Assembly: GCF_046630445.1 (NCBI RefSeq)
Contig: NC_092334.1
Location: 107,953,001-108,017,000 of the forward strand
Source: Rutidosis leptorrhynchoides
Lineage: Eukaryota > Streptophyta > Magnoliopsida > Asterales > Asteraceae
DNA: 64,000 bases
Reading direction: 5' to 3'
Shown one piece after another: positions 23,622 through 35,778 of this stretch (position 1 is its first letter; the number at the start of each line of letters is the position of its first letter). The position numbers and the translations under genes are program-made. The notes beneath the pieces are model-generated. The model did not search any database. It was not told the origin of the DNA and saw only the letters and a list, made by a program, of their open reading frames with translations.

Positions 23622-24480
23622 CAACGTAGGTCACTTCCAAGCTAAACAACATTAATTTTGGTCCAGAATATCACGGCCTAAAATATTTAGAGGTTTTAAC
23701 TTCCTTTGTTCATTGATTTTCAGAATTATTTACATATTATGCTTATTGCATTTACTTATTAAAGACAAATCGAAGATGAATATGCGAAAATCATGATTTT
23801 TTAAAGTTGTTAAAATTATCCTTAATTATCGTCGAATTGTTTTTAAATATGCAAAAATGTTATCGATGATTTATCAGCTAAAATCCAGCAGATCATGCTC
23901 TCGAGTATCCGCTGAAAGGTTATTGACCCCAATATTGTTTTTCGGATTGGTTACCTTACTATATTTTGTTGGTTTTGTTTGACTAAGTGGCGATGTGTTG
24001 ATATTTTAGTGTATTCATTGAGTTTTATTTAAATATAGACATCTTATGTGATTATTTCAAACATTTTATTTAAATATAACTATTTTTTGACGGTTTGTGA
24101 ACAAGCGTGCCGTTGGTTCAAAATCTAGTTAAAAGTATATTTGATCGTGTACATATAAAAACAAACGAAGGGCTCGATTGAAGGTTTGGTTAGGGTGGAA
24201 GGCAAATTGATTGGTCGAAGACGCTTCCGAAGCAAAAAGAGGGTACGAGGCTCGATTAAGGAAAGGTATAGGGGTGGTGGTTCGAAGGTCTAAGTTTGAT
24301 GAGTAAGTTTCTTCGTTTGTTAGTTTCATTGAGCTCACGTTGTTATAGTTATTTGTATTTGTGTGAGTCAGTTGTGTTTGTTTTAGGGTTGGTGTTCGTG
24401 TTTTATTGGTTTTTGAGTTGTGTTGGCTTCGATGCCTATGTTTGTATCCGTGTTTCTGAGTCTTCATTTTTGAGATGAAG
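23622..24480. other. Intergenic stretch, no recognised gene
   Basis: Only short unrecognised open frames are present. The minus-strand frame at 24129-24527 is Thr/Asn-rich and reads into the hAT MITE, so I do not call it a gene. Confidence 0.5.
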
Positions 24481-24488
24481 GTCTCGTG

Positions 24489-25067
24489 TAGGGATGACAA
24501 TGGATGTCCGATCCATCGGATATCCATCCGATTTGATCCATTTAGATGGATATGGATTATCTAAACGGATGATAAATGGATATGGATATGGATGATGTGA
24601 AAAATTAGTGGATCGGGTAAGGATGACAGTTAATCATCCATGAATATATTCATTTACCACCCGAAATACATATACATATACACATATAAATATATACATG
24701 TTTACTTAAATATATGCATATATATTTAGATATCCTTATTTATGTGCACTATAAACTATTAAAATATTATCGAAAATATAGATTATGAAGATACAACTAT
24801 GTGAATAGTATTAAATTCATATATTTTATATATATTACACATCTTTGTTAAAAATATTTTGATGATTACATATCATAATAGAAATATTTTTAGAAAAACT
24901 TTGCATTCAACGGATATCCGATAACCCGCTTAATCCAACGGATATGGATATGGATGGATGAATTATATTTAAATGGATATGAATATGGATATGAATTTTA
25001 AAAATTAAATGGATATGAATATGGATATAGGTGCACCCGATCCATATCCGATCCATTGCCATCCCTA
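24489..25067. mobile_element. hAT-type MITE with 8-bp TSD
   Basis: The ends are inverted repeats (left TAGGGATGACAATGGAT, right ATCCATTGCCATCCCTA), flanked by the perfect 8-bp duplication GTCTCGTG at 24481-24488 and 25068-25075. An 8-bp TSD with a YAGGGATGGCAA-type end is typical of plant hAT MITEs. The 579-bp body is full of GGATATGGAT units and encodes nothing. Confidence 0.9.
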
Positions 25068-25148
25068 GTCTCGTGTTATATAATAGTTTCAGTTTTTTGC
25101 CAAAACAAAAAAAATAAAAAAAATAAAAACAAATGAAGTATTATCTAT

Positions 25149-25345
25149 TACTCCCTTCCGTCCCATATTAATAGTCCACATTTTCTTTTTCGTTCGTCCT
25201 AAATTAATAGTTCACTTTCATAAATAGAAAAAAATAATTGATTAAAATACTTTTATACCCTTGCTTTATTTAAGTAAGATAAAAGTATAGGTAAAAAGTA
25301 ATGGGTAAAACTGAAAAGTAGTAAAAAAGTGGACAAAAAGTATAT
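25149..25345. mobile_element. Partial Stowaway-like MITE
   Basis: TACTCCCTTCCGTCCCATAT (25150-25169) is close to the Stowaway (Tc1/mariner) end CTCCCTCCGTCCC preceded by the TA target. The far end lacks a clear GGGACGGAGGGAG, so it is truncated or decayed. Confidence 0.5.
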
Positions 25346-25497
25346 GTGACAGTCACTTTTTCTTAAACGATGTGTTTTTTTGTCTGTGAACTATTAAATT
25401 ATTCCGGACTACTTTTACATTTTCGCCATGGTCCCACAACATCCGTGCTTCACATCCCGGCCCCTTTTTATCATTTTTTCTACCACACTTTCGTGTT

Positions 25498-25505
25498 TAT
25501 AAAAA
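25498..25505 (+). promoter_or_regulatory. TATA box of the SPOC/TFIIS gene (predicted)
   Basis: TATAAAAA sits about 30 bp before a pyrimidine-rich start region containing CTAGGGTTTTC (a telo-box-like element common in plant promoters). The first exon is non-coding, so the promoter should lie here, about 2.5 kb upstream of the ATG. Confidence 0.45.
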
Positions 25506-26067
25506 GGGGAAACCTATTTATTATCTTCTGGGTACTTCTAGGGTTTTCAGTTTATCCTTCCTTGTGTTAGCTACTATCATACGGATTAATACTAATATAA
25601 AACCCCCTTCTCAATTACTTAAATTACGTCTTACCTTTCAACTCCACCAAGCCGTTTACCGATTAGGTATTTGCCCTAATTTCGTTCTCTATCTATTAAT
25701 TTTATTTGTTTCGACGACACGTTTATTGAAAGCTCTTTTTTATTACGAATTTTAATTGTTTTTTGCTTGCAAAATGAGGATATGATTAGTTCATCTTTGT
25801 GACTTGTTGCTTCTCATAAGTTGTAGCTTGTTATTTAATTCATATTGATAAGATGATCAATTTTGACTCAATTTGTATCATGTTTTTGATTGAATATTTA
25901 CTGTTTGGCTGATTCAATATTTGTATCTTATTACTAAGCATGTATGATGTTACTTTATATACATGGAGGATGTTACATCTGTTGTGAGAAATTTAGTTTT
26001 ATTAGAAAATTTGAAATATGGGAAAAAGATTGTTGTTTTTTTTTTTTTTTTTTTTAATAACCATCAC

Positions 26068-26250
26068 TAGATAGTCTAGTGATTGTGGCCCTGAGTTCGT
26101 AAGAGGTCTCAGGTTCGAATCCTGGCTAGGATGAATATTTAGTGGTGGTCAGGTTCGTATGGGGTCGGATTACTCGCCCTCCCGGGTAGCCTGAACATGA
26201 AAACTTTCTACCTTTTAACCTTTTTAATGGCCCATGAGTAATTGTAGAAG
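26068..26250 (+). mobile_element. tRNA-derived SINE in the 5'-UTR intron
   Basis: A-box-like TAGTCTAGTGATTG (26072-26085) and a perfect B box GGTTCGAATCC (26112-26122) have tRNA-like spacing. A short body (GTGGTGGTCAGG; TCGCCCTCCCGGGTAGCC) follows. A T-run just upstream and no clear tail leave the ends approximate. It is in the gene's sense orientation. Confidence 0.65.
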
Positions 26251-27133
26251 TAGATTTTGAAAGGCTGTTTTTTTGTTTTGCTTGGGCAAATATCAACCGG
26301 TAATGTGCCCTAATCTCTGAAAGTTGTGACTGTTTCAGCTGTTTTGCTATAGGATTTCTCATATTTGGCTGGTTTGATCTCTCGACGCTGTATCTCGGTG
26401 TTCCGTTGATTAAGATATCTTCACTTGATAATGAAGGGTCTTACTCTTATTGCTTGAATTATGTGTAGAAACCTCTGCTTGAGGTGCTTTTTAGAGAAGT
26501 TTAAGGTGTCTTTCTTGTTACTGTAGGTCATTGTTCAGCAGGAGTCATCTCTGCTGTAACGAGAGTTGGTTATTATTTTTTAATTTTTGTAATTTTTATG
26601 CATGTGGTTAATGAATTTTCTGAGGCGGTGTTTATAAATGTTCTTCTCTACAAGAATGCAATTTTTGTCCTTTTGGTGTGGAGGCCGAAACAAGAAGTCA
26701 AGAATACATCTTTATGTGCAGGCTTCAGGCCAGGTGGATGTTTGAGTACGGTTAAGACGTTTGAAGCAGATAACCCCAGTATTTTGACATGTATATTTGT
26801 ATTTCAAGTGTTCTGCAAGGTTATAACCATAATTCGCCGCAAACAACCCTCAATGCCTAGTGTAAAATACATAAGGATAACTTCATGACTGGTCATGTTT
26901 GTCTTTGGATGCAGTACATAACCTTTTTAGAACTTGATAATGAAAAACCTAGTTCTAATTGTACAGAAATCAAACGAGCATTGAATTAGATTTCAGAAGT
27001 CTGTTCATATTAACCAAATATCTAACAAGAAGACACACTGCATATAAAGATCAAAAAGACCCAATAATCATATCAAACAATAATTTTTTCCCCTAATGGA
27101 GGCCCTTTTGCTGAATACAGAACACATTGTATT

Positions 27134-27170
<37 letters not shown>

Positions 27171-27686
27171 TTATAAGATAAATATTCTGGATCAGAAGTT
27201 CAAAACTTTTAACACAAGTAGCTTGGGTACATAAGTTGTTAGCATGCACATTTTATAAGCTACGGATTGTTTGAAATATAATGATTGTATCAAATTCTTC
27301 CGAGCTTGTTATTTTAATCTGTCACATAATAAATAGCCAGTTCTATTAAAGATTATATATGATGAAAACGCGTCCCTTAGTTTGGTAGACGTAAGGGTTT
27401 TCGTAGACTCTGAATTATAAGTTTGTCTGAACAATACATCCTATTAGTGACTATCAGTGATGGATCCTTTGGCTAAAGACTAAAGCAGTTACATTTAATA
27501 ACATACATGTATTCAAGTTTGGGCTAAATGGCCAGTCCTCAGGATAGTGATCGGTATACATAAGTTTGGATGTGACTATGCAGTTAAATTTGTGCTGTAA
27601 CTATATGTTTGATTTGACATGAGCTTGTACTCGTTACCACGAATTCTTACCTTGTTTTCTGTCTTCCCAATGCCTTTCTTATTTGA

Positions 27687-27840
27687 TGTAGTATATAGTT
27701 GCAATAAATGTTATGTATGAAGTTGCAGATGTGTTATTGCTCTTACTATATGTTATGTATGGTGTAGTATATGGTATCAGTAAATGTTATGTATGATGTT
27801 GCAGATGTGTTATGCTCTTACTGTATGTTATGTATGTAGT
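27687..27840. repeat. ~75-bp tandem duplication in the 5'-UTR intron
   Basis: Two copies of a block run from TGTAGTATATAG/TGGT, through AATGTTATGTATGA and GTTGCAGATGTGTTAT, to TATGTTATGTATG. A partial third TATGTAGTATATAGTTTCA follows. Confidence 0.75.
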
Positions 27841-27988
27841 ATATAGTTTCATTAAACAGTTTTAGTGCACAGGTTTTGGTCTCTTATATAGTAATGGTGG
27901 CATCCACTGCTTCCTTATATAACAAACATTTTATTGAACACTCACATGTTTCTGATTCGTTTGTGTGCAGACTTCTATCTTGAAATTG

Positions 27989-28033
27989 ATGGCATACGTT
28001 GAACTGTTTGCTCTTCGTGTTGACTTTAGATAG
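27989..28033 (+). promoter_or_regulatory. 14-codon upstream ORF before the SPOC/TFIIS start
   Basis: ATG at 27989 encodes MAYVELFALRVDFR and stops at 28031-28033, 49 nt before the main ATG (28083). If exon 27971 onward is in the leader, as its acceptor suggests, scanning ribosomes meet this uORF first, and it may lower translation. Confidence 0.45.
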
Positions 28034-28082
28034 CGTGCTCAATAACTTTGTTTAATCAATTATAGTAATCCGTACCTTGCAA

Positions 28083-31000
28083 ATGGAACCAGTGTGGAAT
28101 AATATAGGCTCGCAAAAGCCGTTACTACCTACAAAGCGGAAGGCATCTACAGAAGCCCTGTCCCCTACTGTTGTAGACAAAGGACTCACACATATGGACT
28201 CACTTACAAATAAAAGACCTGCCCAGTTGCAACCCGTGGCCAATAAGTCTGGGCCTCAACGGGTGCAGACACCAAAGAATAGAACTATAACTCAAGAACT
28301 CTCAGCAAAGGGTAGAAGTGGGTCATCTGAAGCAATACGGTCCAAGATGAGGGAAACATTAACTGCTGCGTTATCTGTTGGTATTCAGAATCAAGATAAA
28401 GATTCTAATTCTAATGAAGATAATAATAATAACTCTGCGTACGAAACAGGTAAAGAGCATGTGGGTTCTCAACAAGCTGATGTTAATAAGGTTGAAGATT
28501 GTGAAACATCTGCATCTAAGAACATTCAAGATAGGAAATTTGATGTGCAGGAACCTCAGTACAACTATGTAATGCCTGATGCTGATGGTTCATTTGGCGA
28601 TACGTTTTTCGTCAAAGATGAACTTTTGCAGGGAAATGGACTTTCTTGGGCATGGGATATGGAACAAGTCCAAGTTGATGAAAAATCCAACAATGGGTTT
28701 GACCAGGGTCAAACCAACGGTATAGATGTTCCTGAAAATCAAGCGAAAAATATAAACTTTCCTGAAGAGCTAGCTTCAAAAGTTGAAGCAGAGTTATTTA
28801 AGCTGTTTGGAGGGGTGAATAAGAAATACAAAGAAAAAGGAAGGTCTTTAATGTTTAATTTAAAGGATCCTAATAATCCTGAACTGCGAGAGAAGGTTCT
28901 ATCTGGTGCCATCTCACCTGAACGATTGTGTTCGATGACACCAGAGGAGCTTGCGTCTAAAGAACTTTCTGAATGGCGAATGGCAAAAGCGGAAGAGCTC
29001 GATAAGATGATAGTTTTACCGGACTCTGATGTTGATATCAGACGTTTGGTTAAGAAAAGCCACAAAGGTGAGTATCAAGTTGAGGTTGAACAAGACGATG
29101 CTGTTTCTGTTGAGGTTTCTGTTGGTGGATCGAGTACTTTTTCCCAGTTTCAGCCAAAGAAGAAGAAAACTCATGAAGTTAACGAGAAAGAAGTTACTGA
29201 TGGTGACAAGATTAGCTCAGAAAACCTAACGATTCCTGCTGACGGGACGGATATTATGCAAGAATTAATAGTGGATGAATATAAAGATGAGGGCTTTTTA
29301 CCTCCAATTGTCTCGTTAGATGAGTTCATGGAATCTTTAAATTCCGAGCCTCCGTTTGAGAACTTGCCAGTAGATTCTAAGGAATCTAAGGAATTAAAAC
29401 TTGCTGCAGACAAGGTCAACTCAGAAACTGTTGGTCAAACCGATAGTGGCCAGGTGTCAGCTAAGACAACTTCTGCAGATACTCAAGGAATGGACCCACC
29501 AAAAGAGAAAACGACAGAGGCATTATTGAATACGAAACCTAATGTTACCTCTGTCGTAAGAAAACCTATGCCCGCCTCTAGTGCGGTTATAGGAGAACGT
29601 GTATGGGAAGGTGAATTACAGCTCACGTTAACTTCATCCGTTTCAGCTATTGGACTGTTTAGAAGGTAACTTATCTAATTTACTTATCTAATTTACTTAT
29701 CTAATTTACTTTGCATTAAACATACTTTCATATGGATTTGTACTGGTTATGATTCTTGTGCATGGTGGTAGGGGCTTACATCAGCTTTTTGATCATAGTG
29801 ATCACTACAATTTTGTATTTTGTGGGTTTTATATTTGTTTATTCTGATTAGTCATGGGAGTGTTTATTCTTTTTTTTTCTTCTTGTAGTGGTGAAAAAAC
29901 GTCAACAAAGGAGTGGTGCGGTTCTATTGAGATCAAGGGGAAAGTGAGACTTGATGCATTTGAAAAGTTCCTTCAACAACTTCCTATGTCCAGAACCCGT
30001 GCAGTCATGGTACATTGAGTTTCCTTGCATTTCATTTAAATCTAATTGCCCTGTTTTCTTCATCTTTATGTAGTATACATCATGCAAAGAGTTAAACTTT
30101 TTTATGATTAGGAACGTACAACTTGCTATCAATTTATATCAACAGAAATTGTATTAATGTAACAATGACATTGGCCATTTGCAGTATAAATTGCATCGAT
30201 GTAATAAGTCGTATAGTATCAGTAATCTCTTTTTCTTTTGCAGGTTTTGCATTTTGCTTTAAAGGAATCCTCTTCTGAGATTCATCATACAATGCTTTCT
30301 GAGGTGAGACTTTAGTTAAGAAAGCATAGAGGTGGCAATTATAACCCACTTGCAATAAGATTGAGCCGGTCAAATTGCCGAATTGGGAAAGTAACATTTG
30401 ATTAAAACTGGAGTGGGTCAAACTGGCTAGAAGTCACTAAAGTCTACTTTTACTGCATAAAACTTCTTAAATCGTCATATTCATAGATTAAGATTATTTT
30501 AATCATGTTGAAAAATCAATCAGAATCGACACCTTAATCATTTAAAAATTTATCAAAAAGGACATGTTCTGACCCGTGCTAAAAATCTACCAGTTTAAAC
30601 CCAAACTGCTTTGACCCGTCACCCTACCTGCCCATCTTGTCACCTCTAGAAAAGGGCATCTGTCTTTTACTCGTTTCACCGAGTATCAATTTGAATATAT
30701 TTAATTTAAAATCATTCGTTTTTACACACTGTGGATTTAATAAACTTCATATCTACTTTTTTTAGGCAGCGGATTCGTATGTAGCAGATGAGAGGCTTGG
30801 ATTTGGTGAACCAGTTCCTGGAGTCGAAATTTATTTCTGCCCACCTGATACGAAAATTATAGAAATGCTCTGCAAACACCTCTCTAAAAACCAGAACGAT
30901 ATACTCAAATCAACCGATAACGGCCTAATTGGTGTAGTTGTATGGCGAAGACCACATATTACTTTCAATAATTCTCCTGTATCTTCTCAACATAAACGTC

Positions 31001-31611
31001 ATAAAACGCATACTAGGAGACATGAACCAATAAGTTCTGTTACAAATTCGAATTTAGCAAAACCCGTCAACAATAGGATGCCCCCACAGCCCAATAATAA
31101 TAATACTAATAATGATGATGAAGATGATGATGACGTTCCTCCCGGGTTTGGTCCCGGTGCAGCTGCTACTGGTCGGGATGAAGATGACTTGCCAGAATTT
31201 AATTTCACTACCGGCCAAAAAACCCCTGCACAAGTTGGGTTCGGGTCAAAAGGAACCCAATCTAACCCATCTAGACCTGTAGTAGATCAGATGAGACAGC
31301 TTATTTATAAATATGGTCAGACTGCAAATGCAAATGGTGTTGAAGATGATGACATGCCTGAATGGCAACCACAACTCCCTCAAACCCATCAATTGCCTTT
31401 ACAGAACATACAGCAGCCTGTGGGGCCCCATATGGTTAATCATATCAGGCCACCACCGATAGGACCTCATGTTAACGTATTACAAAATGTAGTTAGATGG
31501 CCACCCCCGCCGCCACCAGGTTCTCAAATGATACCTCCTAATAGTGGTGTACCAGGGCAGCATTATGGTGGGCAGTGGAGGCAGGATGCGCCTAGGAGTA
31601 GAGGTTTTTGA
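28083..31611 (+). CDS. TFIIS central-domain and SPOC-domain transcription regulator
   Basis: Exons: 28083-29665, 29889-30009, 30244-30303, 30766-31611. All introns are GT-AG and phases join cleanly to 869 codons. Residues ~85-100 (SEAIRSKMRETLTAAL) and ~226-311 (FPEELASKVEAELFKLFGGV to AKAEELDKM) form a TFIIS central domain, split by an acidic, Asn-rich insert. A SPOC domain begins at ~505 (VWEGELQLTL) and runs across exons 2-4 to VVVWRRPH. The C-terminus is low-complexity, with DDVPPGFGP, a PPPPPP run and a Gly-Arg end. Plant homologues (Arabidopsis At5g25520/At5g11430 type) resemble yeast Bye1 and metazoan DIDO/PHF3: nuclear proteins that bind RNA polymerase II through the TFIIS-like domain, while SPOC can read the phosphorylated CTD. 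No PHD finger is seen here. The start is the first ATG of the open frame. Confidence 0.88.
30327..30648. mobile_element. hAT-type MITE in intron 3 of the SPOC/TFIIS gene
   Basis: The left end is TAGAGGTGGCAATTATAACC. The right end, in reverse, is TAGAGGTGACAAGATGGGC, a common plant hAT MITE terminus (TAGAGGTGGCAA). Flanks AGAAAGCA and GAAAAGGG are only roughly alike, so the TSD has decayed. The 322-bp element fills most of the intron. Confidence 0.65.
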
Positions 31612-32740
31612 TTTTCATTTTTGTAAATATTTCAAAAAATCTGTATCAGTTTTTACTAGTATTTGTGTTAGTACCTAGACTTCTTTTTCACTTTTGTATG
31701 GGAGATAAATTAAAGTTTTAAATGCTGTAAGAAATCTTTTTCTCATGTGGTGTTGCCCATAAAGTTTTATGTTTTTTAATTATGCTTTTTATTTTTATTG
31801 CATTGGTCTGGAATAAATTAAGGTAAGGTAAGCAGTAACTTCCAAAACTTTAAACTATAAAGGGGTGTCTTCGGTACATGTGTAGAGTGTGCAACCGAAC
31901 AGAGCCTAAAAAATTTTAGGGGCCCAAAATTTTGAAAAATAGTAGTTTAATTATAATAAAAATGACAATATTCGTGAATAAAATAAATTGCTATGCTTTT
32001 TTAAGAATTTTTTTGTATTGATAATTATAGTAGTATTATATTTTCATATGTAATGAAAAATTTAATGTCTAACGAAGCTCATTTCTATGTTTTGATCAGG
32101 GCCTTCGAAATCATTAAGACGTCCCTGAAACTATATTTATTCCTCACTGATATTCTTATTTATGAGTGCACTTCTTTCTTTAACATTTGTCTATTGACGT
32201 TCAAATATTGAATCTGAACGTTTGTTCCCGAAAAACATGTATAAAATGAAAAAGGTAATCTTTTACCAAGATTAAGTGTCAAACATCTGGCTTCGACATT
32301 TTTTTTATACCTAATTTACCTATTTTGGAATGATAATCTTTCGTGTCAATCAAAGAAATTAATTGTGCATTTTTAGTGCATTTACATGCACACACTTGCT
32401 TAACAAGTTCTAGCTGTAAAATTTTTTGAACCCTAATAGTTGAATACAAATTTCTCGTAACTTACTATTTATTCTTTTCTCACCTTTTTCGTCCCTTCTT
32501 CACACGATATTTATGTATCGATCACTTGCATTTGCGGCACTTGGTGCATCAAATTACAACATCTACGTTCCATAAAGTTATAGACAATGTTTGATCATGT
32601 CAACAACATACAACTCGTCTTGTACTCGTGTAGAGGACCATATTGACTTGACTTCTCTACATTTGATCAACACGATAACTACCATAACCGTACGTTGCAG
32701 AACCCGTCCCAATATGGTTCATGGTTTGGTTTTCGTTCAA
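31612..32740. other. 3'-UTR and intergenic stretch
   Basis: The 3' UTR of the SPOC gene probably ends near 31730-31800. At about 31850-32125, GGGGTGTC...GAACAGAGCC...GGGGCCC and CAGGGCC...GACGTCCCTG look like a decayed DNA-transposon fragment, without clear TIRs. Nothing else is recognised. Confidence 0.4.
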
Positions 32741-32749
32741 CTTCATCCT

Positions 32750-32875
32750 GCAGTTGGGCCAAATAAAAAAGCCCAATATTACATGGTCCTGTTGGGCCTA
32801 TCAGCCCAGCCCAATAAAAACTATCTATTCTGGCTCCAGCCCAAAACTCTCTAATCTGGCTCCAGCCCATTCAAA
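32750..32875 (+). promoter_or_regulatory. Site-II (TGGGCC/GCCCA) cluster, promoter of the DnaJ gene
   Basis: Within 120 bp are TTGGGCC, AGCCCAATA, TTGGGCC, CAGCCCAGCCCAATA, CAGCCCAAAA and CAGCCCATT. Clusters of TGGGCY (site II) are TCP-factor targets in promoters of plant growth and housekeeping genes. They lie just upstream of the inferred non-coding first exon. There is no obvious TATA box, as is usual for such promoters. Confidence 0.6.
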
Positions 32876-32929
32876 CTTGCCTAATTACAGCAAGGCAACC
32901 CATAACCAATGACAGTTTTTTGTTCATGT

Positions 32930-33426
32930 TTAGGGCAAAATCACATCGGGCACACTACTACTTCGCTTTGCTGTCAGAGTCGCTCTTATTTTTTCTTCAA
33001 TTCTTCAATGCAATCCTCACGAATTTAACATCAGAAGGTTAAATTTCTTGTTTAATTCGATTATTCCTTATTATAATATGTGTTTGACCTTCATCAATTT
33101 CAGTTGCTCAATTTTAGGTTACCCTAATTTTGTCTAAATCTAACTGCTCATTTCTAGGGTTTCACGATTCACTTAATAGTAAATTGTATGCTTCGAGGTA
33201 ACTTATAGGTTAGTGGTTAGTTTAAATGTTGCAACCTTTATGCTTGAAGAATCTGAAGGTCGTTTCATAGAATTATGCAACTGTTTTTTTAGATTTTGCC
33301 ATGAAATGTAGAGTCTCATTCAGACTTTTGCTTGTTTCATATACGACTTTATATGATATTTATCATTTGCTTGCTTTAATATTATTTCCTTTTTTGATTA
33401 GTTAGGAGTTAATTACACATCGATGG

Positions 33427-33469
<43 letters not shown>

Positions 33470-35770
33470 TGATTCCAAGTTTTTGTGTGATTGTAATTAA
33501 CAAAATTGATGTATGCATTTTTTTTTTTCTTTTCCAATTTGTCTAATTTGGTGATACTGGTTGTAAGTTTATCAGAACACACGAAACAGTTTAACCAAAA
33601 CTTGACTATAGCGAATGTAATTTGGTTTGATAGTAACAGTTCAAGGAGTTTGTGTTAACCTACTATTGGACTAAGTTCTAACCGGATATCCGAAATAAGT
33701 ACATACAGTGGCGGAAGCTGAAGCAGGAATTTTTTTTCACCGGGGCGAATTTTTTTTTTTTTTAGAGCGTAGCAACTTTTTTTTGGCAAAATTTGGAGGG
33801 TTTTTTTTTTTTTTTTTTTTTTTTGCGCAAAATATGAAGGTTTTGGGGCAAAATATGGAGTTTTTGGGATAAAGTATGGAGGCTTTGGGGCAAAAAAATA
33901 AAAAAATTCCACATGGGGTAAAAGCGAAAAATCCAAAATTTTTGCACAAAAAATTGCAAATCCACTGGGGGCACCCGCCCCCTGTCCCTTTAATTTTCGC
34001 CCCTGACTACATAGGAAGCTTATAGTGGTTGAGTCTATTTTAGTACATTGTTGTGTTTAATTGTCTAAATGTCTAGATTTCCAATTTGTTTTAAATTTTT
34101 ATTTTTCAATTTTTAAAAAGTTCGAAATTATAAGTGTGCGCCTTATTGGCATGTCATCCCTCTGTACCATATCTTGTACTATGTTACCGGCGTACCTTTT
34201 TACAAAAAGAATCAAGTCCAACAATATTTTAATTAACTTTGAACAATATGCTTATTATAAAAAGAATATATATCAAATGAAAATGCGAATCTCATGATTT
34301 GATGTGGTGACTGATTTGCTAAAGGGTGGTTCCTTGATTGACAACTATGTTATAATGTAACGTGCTTGTGTAGCAAGCTTGTTGAGAATATGAGTTACAT
34401 TGTTGTTAGATAGTAAGCCGTGTGTAGGTTTCTATTTTTTGCTTTTTACTTTTACTAAAACTTCAGTAGATGTCCAACATTGATGTGTTTAAAATCAAAG
34501 GCACTTGTTGTGTACTATATTATTTAATGGAAGTTGTATGCTTGATTAGTTATTGCTTTTGACTAACTAATTAGTATTCCTAATAATTAAATGCATGTCA
34601 TCTGTCCCTTTTAAGCCCTTTTCCTATCAAACATTCTATCATTCAATAGAAAAAAGATTACCTTTAATTTGAGAAACCAAGTTTTTTAAAAATTTGAAAA
34701 CTTGAAAATGATGCAAGCAGTTTTAATTTGATTACTTAGATAGTAGTGCTTGCAGTTTCAACCCTTTTTTCTGCTTAAATGATACTGTAACTTTTACTTT
34801 TATTTGTTCTTCTAGTCTATATTAGAGATTGATACTGCAAGTTTTGGTGATTTAGCTGATTATGACAGGCTGATTGGATATGTGAAAAATTGTCTAATTG
34901 ATGTATAAAAAGTAAAAAAATTATAATTGTATGTGAGGATGATACCTATTAATGGACCAGTTAGTGTAAATCTAATGTAGGAAAAGAAACTCGAAGATAC
35001 ATGCGAGTTTGCTTGTTAACTGTTTTCTTCCCATAAACTGTATGTTTGTAACTTTTGCAGTTTATATCTTTGAACCAAATGAAACTACCATAACTTGTAT
35101 CCATGCTGCAATTGTATCGCACGATGGAAAAATTGTATATAAAATTGTAGATGGACTAGTAATAACTTTTGCATGGAACTTCAAAACTGCTTGCTTTTAG
35201 CTAAAGTCAAATCATTAAATGACTAAATTTGACAGTGTTGTATGAGGTAGTGGTCTTTTTCGTTGTTATATTATATCACTAACATATTACTAATAGATTA
35301 AACAATTATATGATATAAATATAATTGAATGCTAGAGAACCGGTTATTAAATTGGATAAGTTTATGTACTTTTCTATATAGCCATCTTAAAAATTTCTTA
35401 ACACGTATGATTCGTAAAGTAAATAATATAAGTCCCTTTATTTATAGGATCTCAGATAACCTGTCGATAGACTCTAGTCATCTAGTCATGATGCTCTTGG
35501 AGCTGGTCATTTAATAAATACAATTCTAAAAATTGGGAATCATGCAAGTACACATGTCCATATTAAGATATTATAGGGTTTTACGTATACATATTTACAT
35601 ATGTGTATTTGTGTCGTAGATGTTTCTCATAATTATTACAAATTCTATTGCTTAAAGATTGTATACATATTTACATAGCTCTGATGATCTGATTTGTGCA
35701 TATTAACATGTAGTTTGCCAATTTTGACCCTGTATTTAATGAAGTGAAGGTGGTTGAAGCCTTATTGCAG
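32930..35770 (+). other. 5'-UTR exon (to ~33037) and 2.7-kb leader intron of the DnaJ gene
   Basis: A pyrimidine-rich exon containing CTTCAATTCTTCAATGC ends at CAGAAG|GTTAAA (GT at 33038). The acceptor TTATTGCAG ends at 35770, nine bases before the ATG. The intron holds a 39-T run (33430-33468), a hAT MITE (33706-34005) and otherwise featureless AT-rich sequence. Leader introns of this kind often raise expression in plants; that is inference here. Confidence 0.55.
33706..34005. mobile_element. hAT-type MITE with 8-bp TSD (one mismatch)
   Basis: The left end is CAGTGGCGGAAGC. The right end, in reverse, is CAGGGGCGAAAAT. The flanks AGTACATA (33698-33705) and ACTACATA (34006-34013) differ at one base. 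The interior carries T-runs and imperfect ~22-bp GGGGCAAAATATGGAG units. It sits in the DnaJ leader intron. Confidence 0.8.
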
Positions 35771-35778
35771 ACTCAGTG

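Larger units (their letters stand above)
25530..28082 (+). other. 5'-UTR region with a long intron, SPOC/TFIIS gene
   Basis: No host coding sequence occurs between the predicted start region and the ATG. A candidate donor is GATTAG|GTATTTG (near 25666); the best acceptor is TTGTGTGCAG|ACTTC (exon from 27971). The intron would hold a SINE (26068-26250), a 25-T run (27140-27164) and a ~75-bp tandem duplication. The exact splice sites are inferred, and an alternative first exon is possible. Confidence 0.45.

Noticed and set aside
24090-24135. Possible Helitron 3' end (CAAAATCTAGTT).
   Set aside because: There is no subterminal GC hairpin and no matching 5' end upstream.
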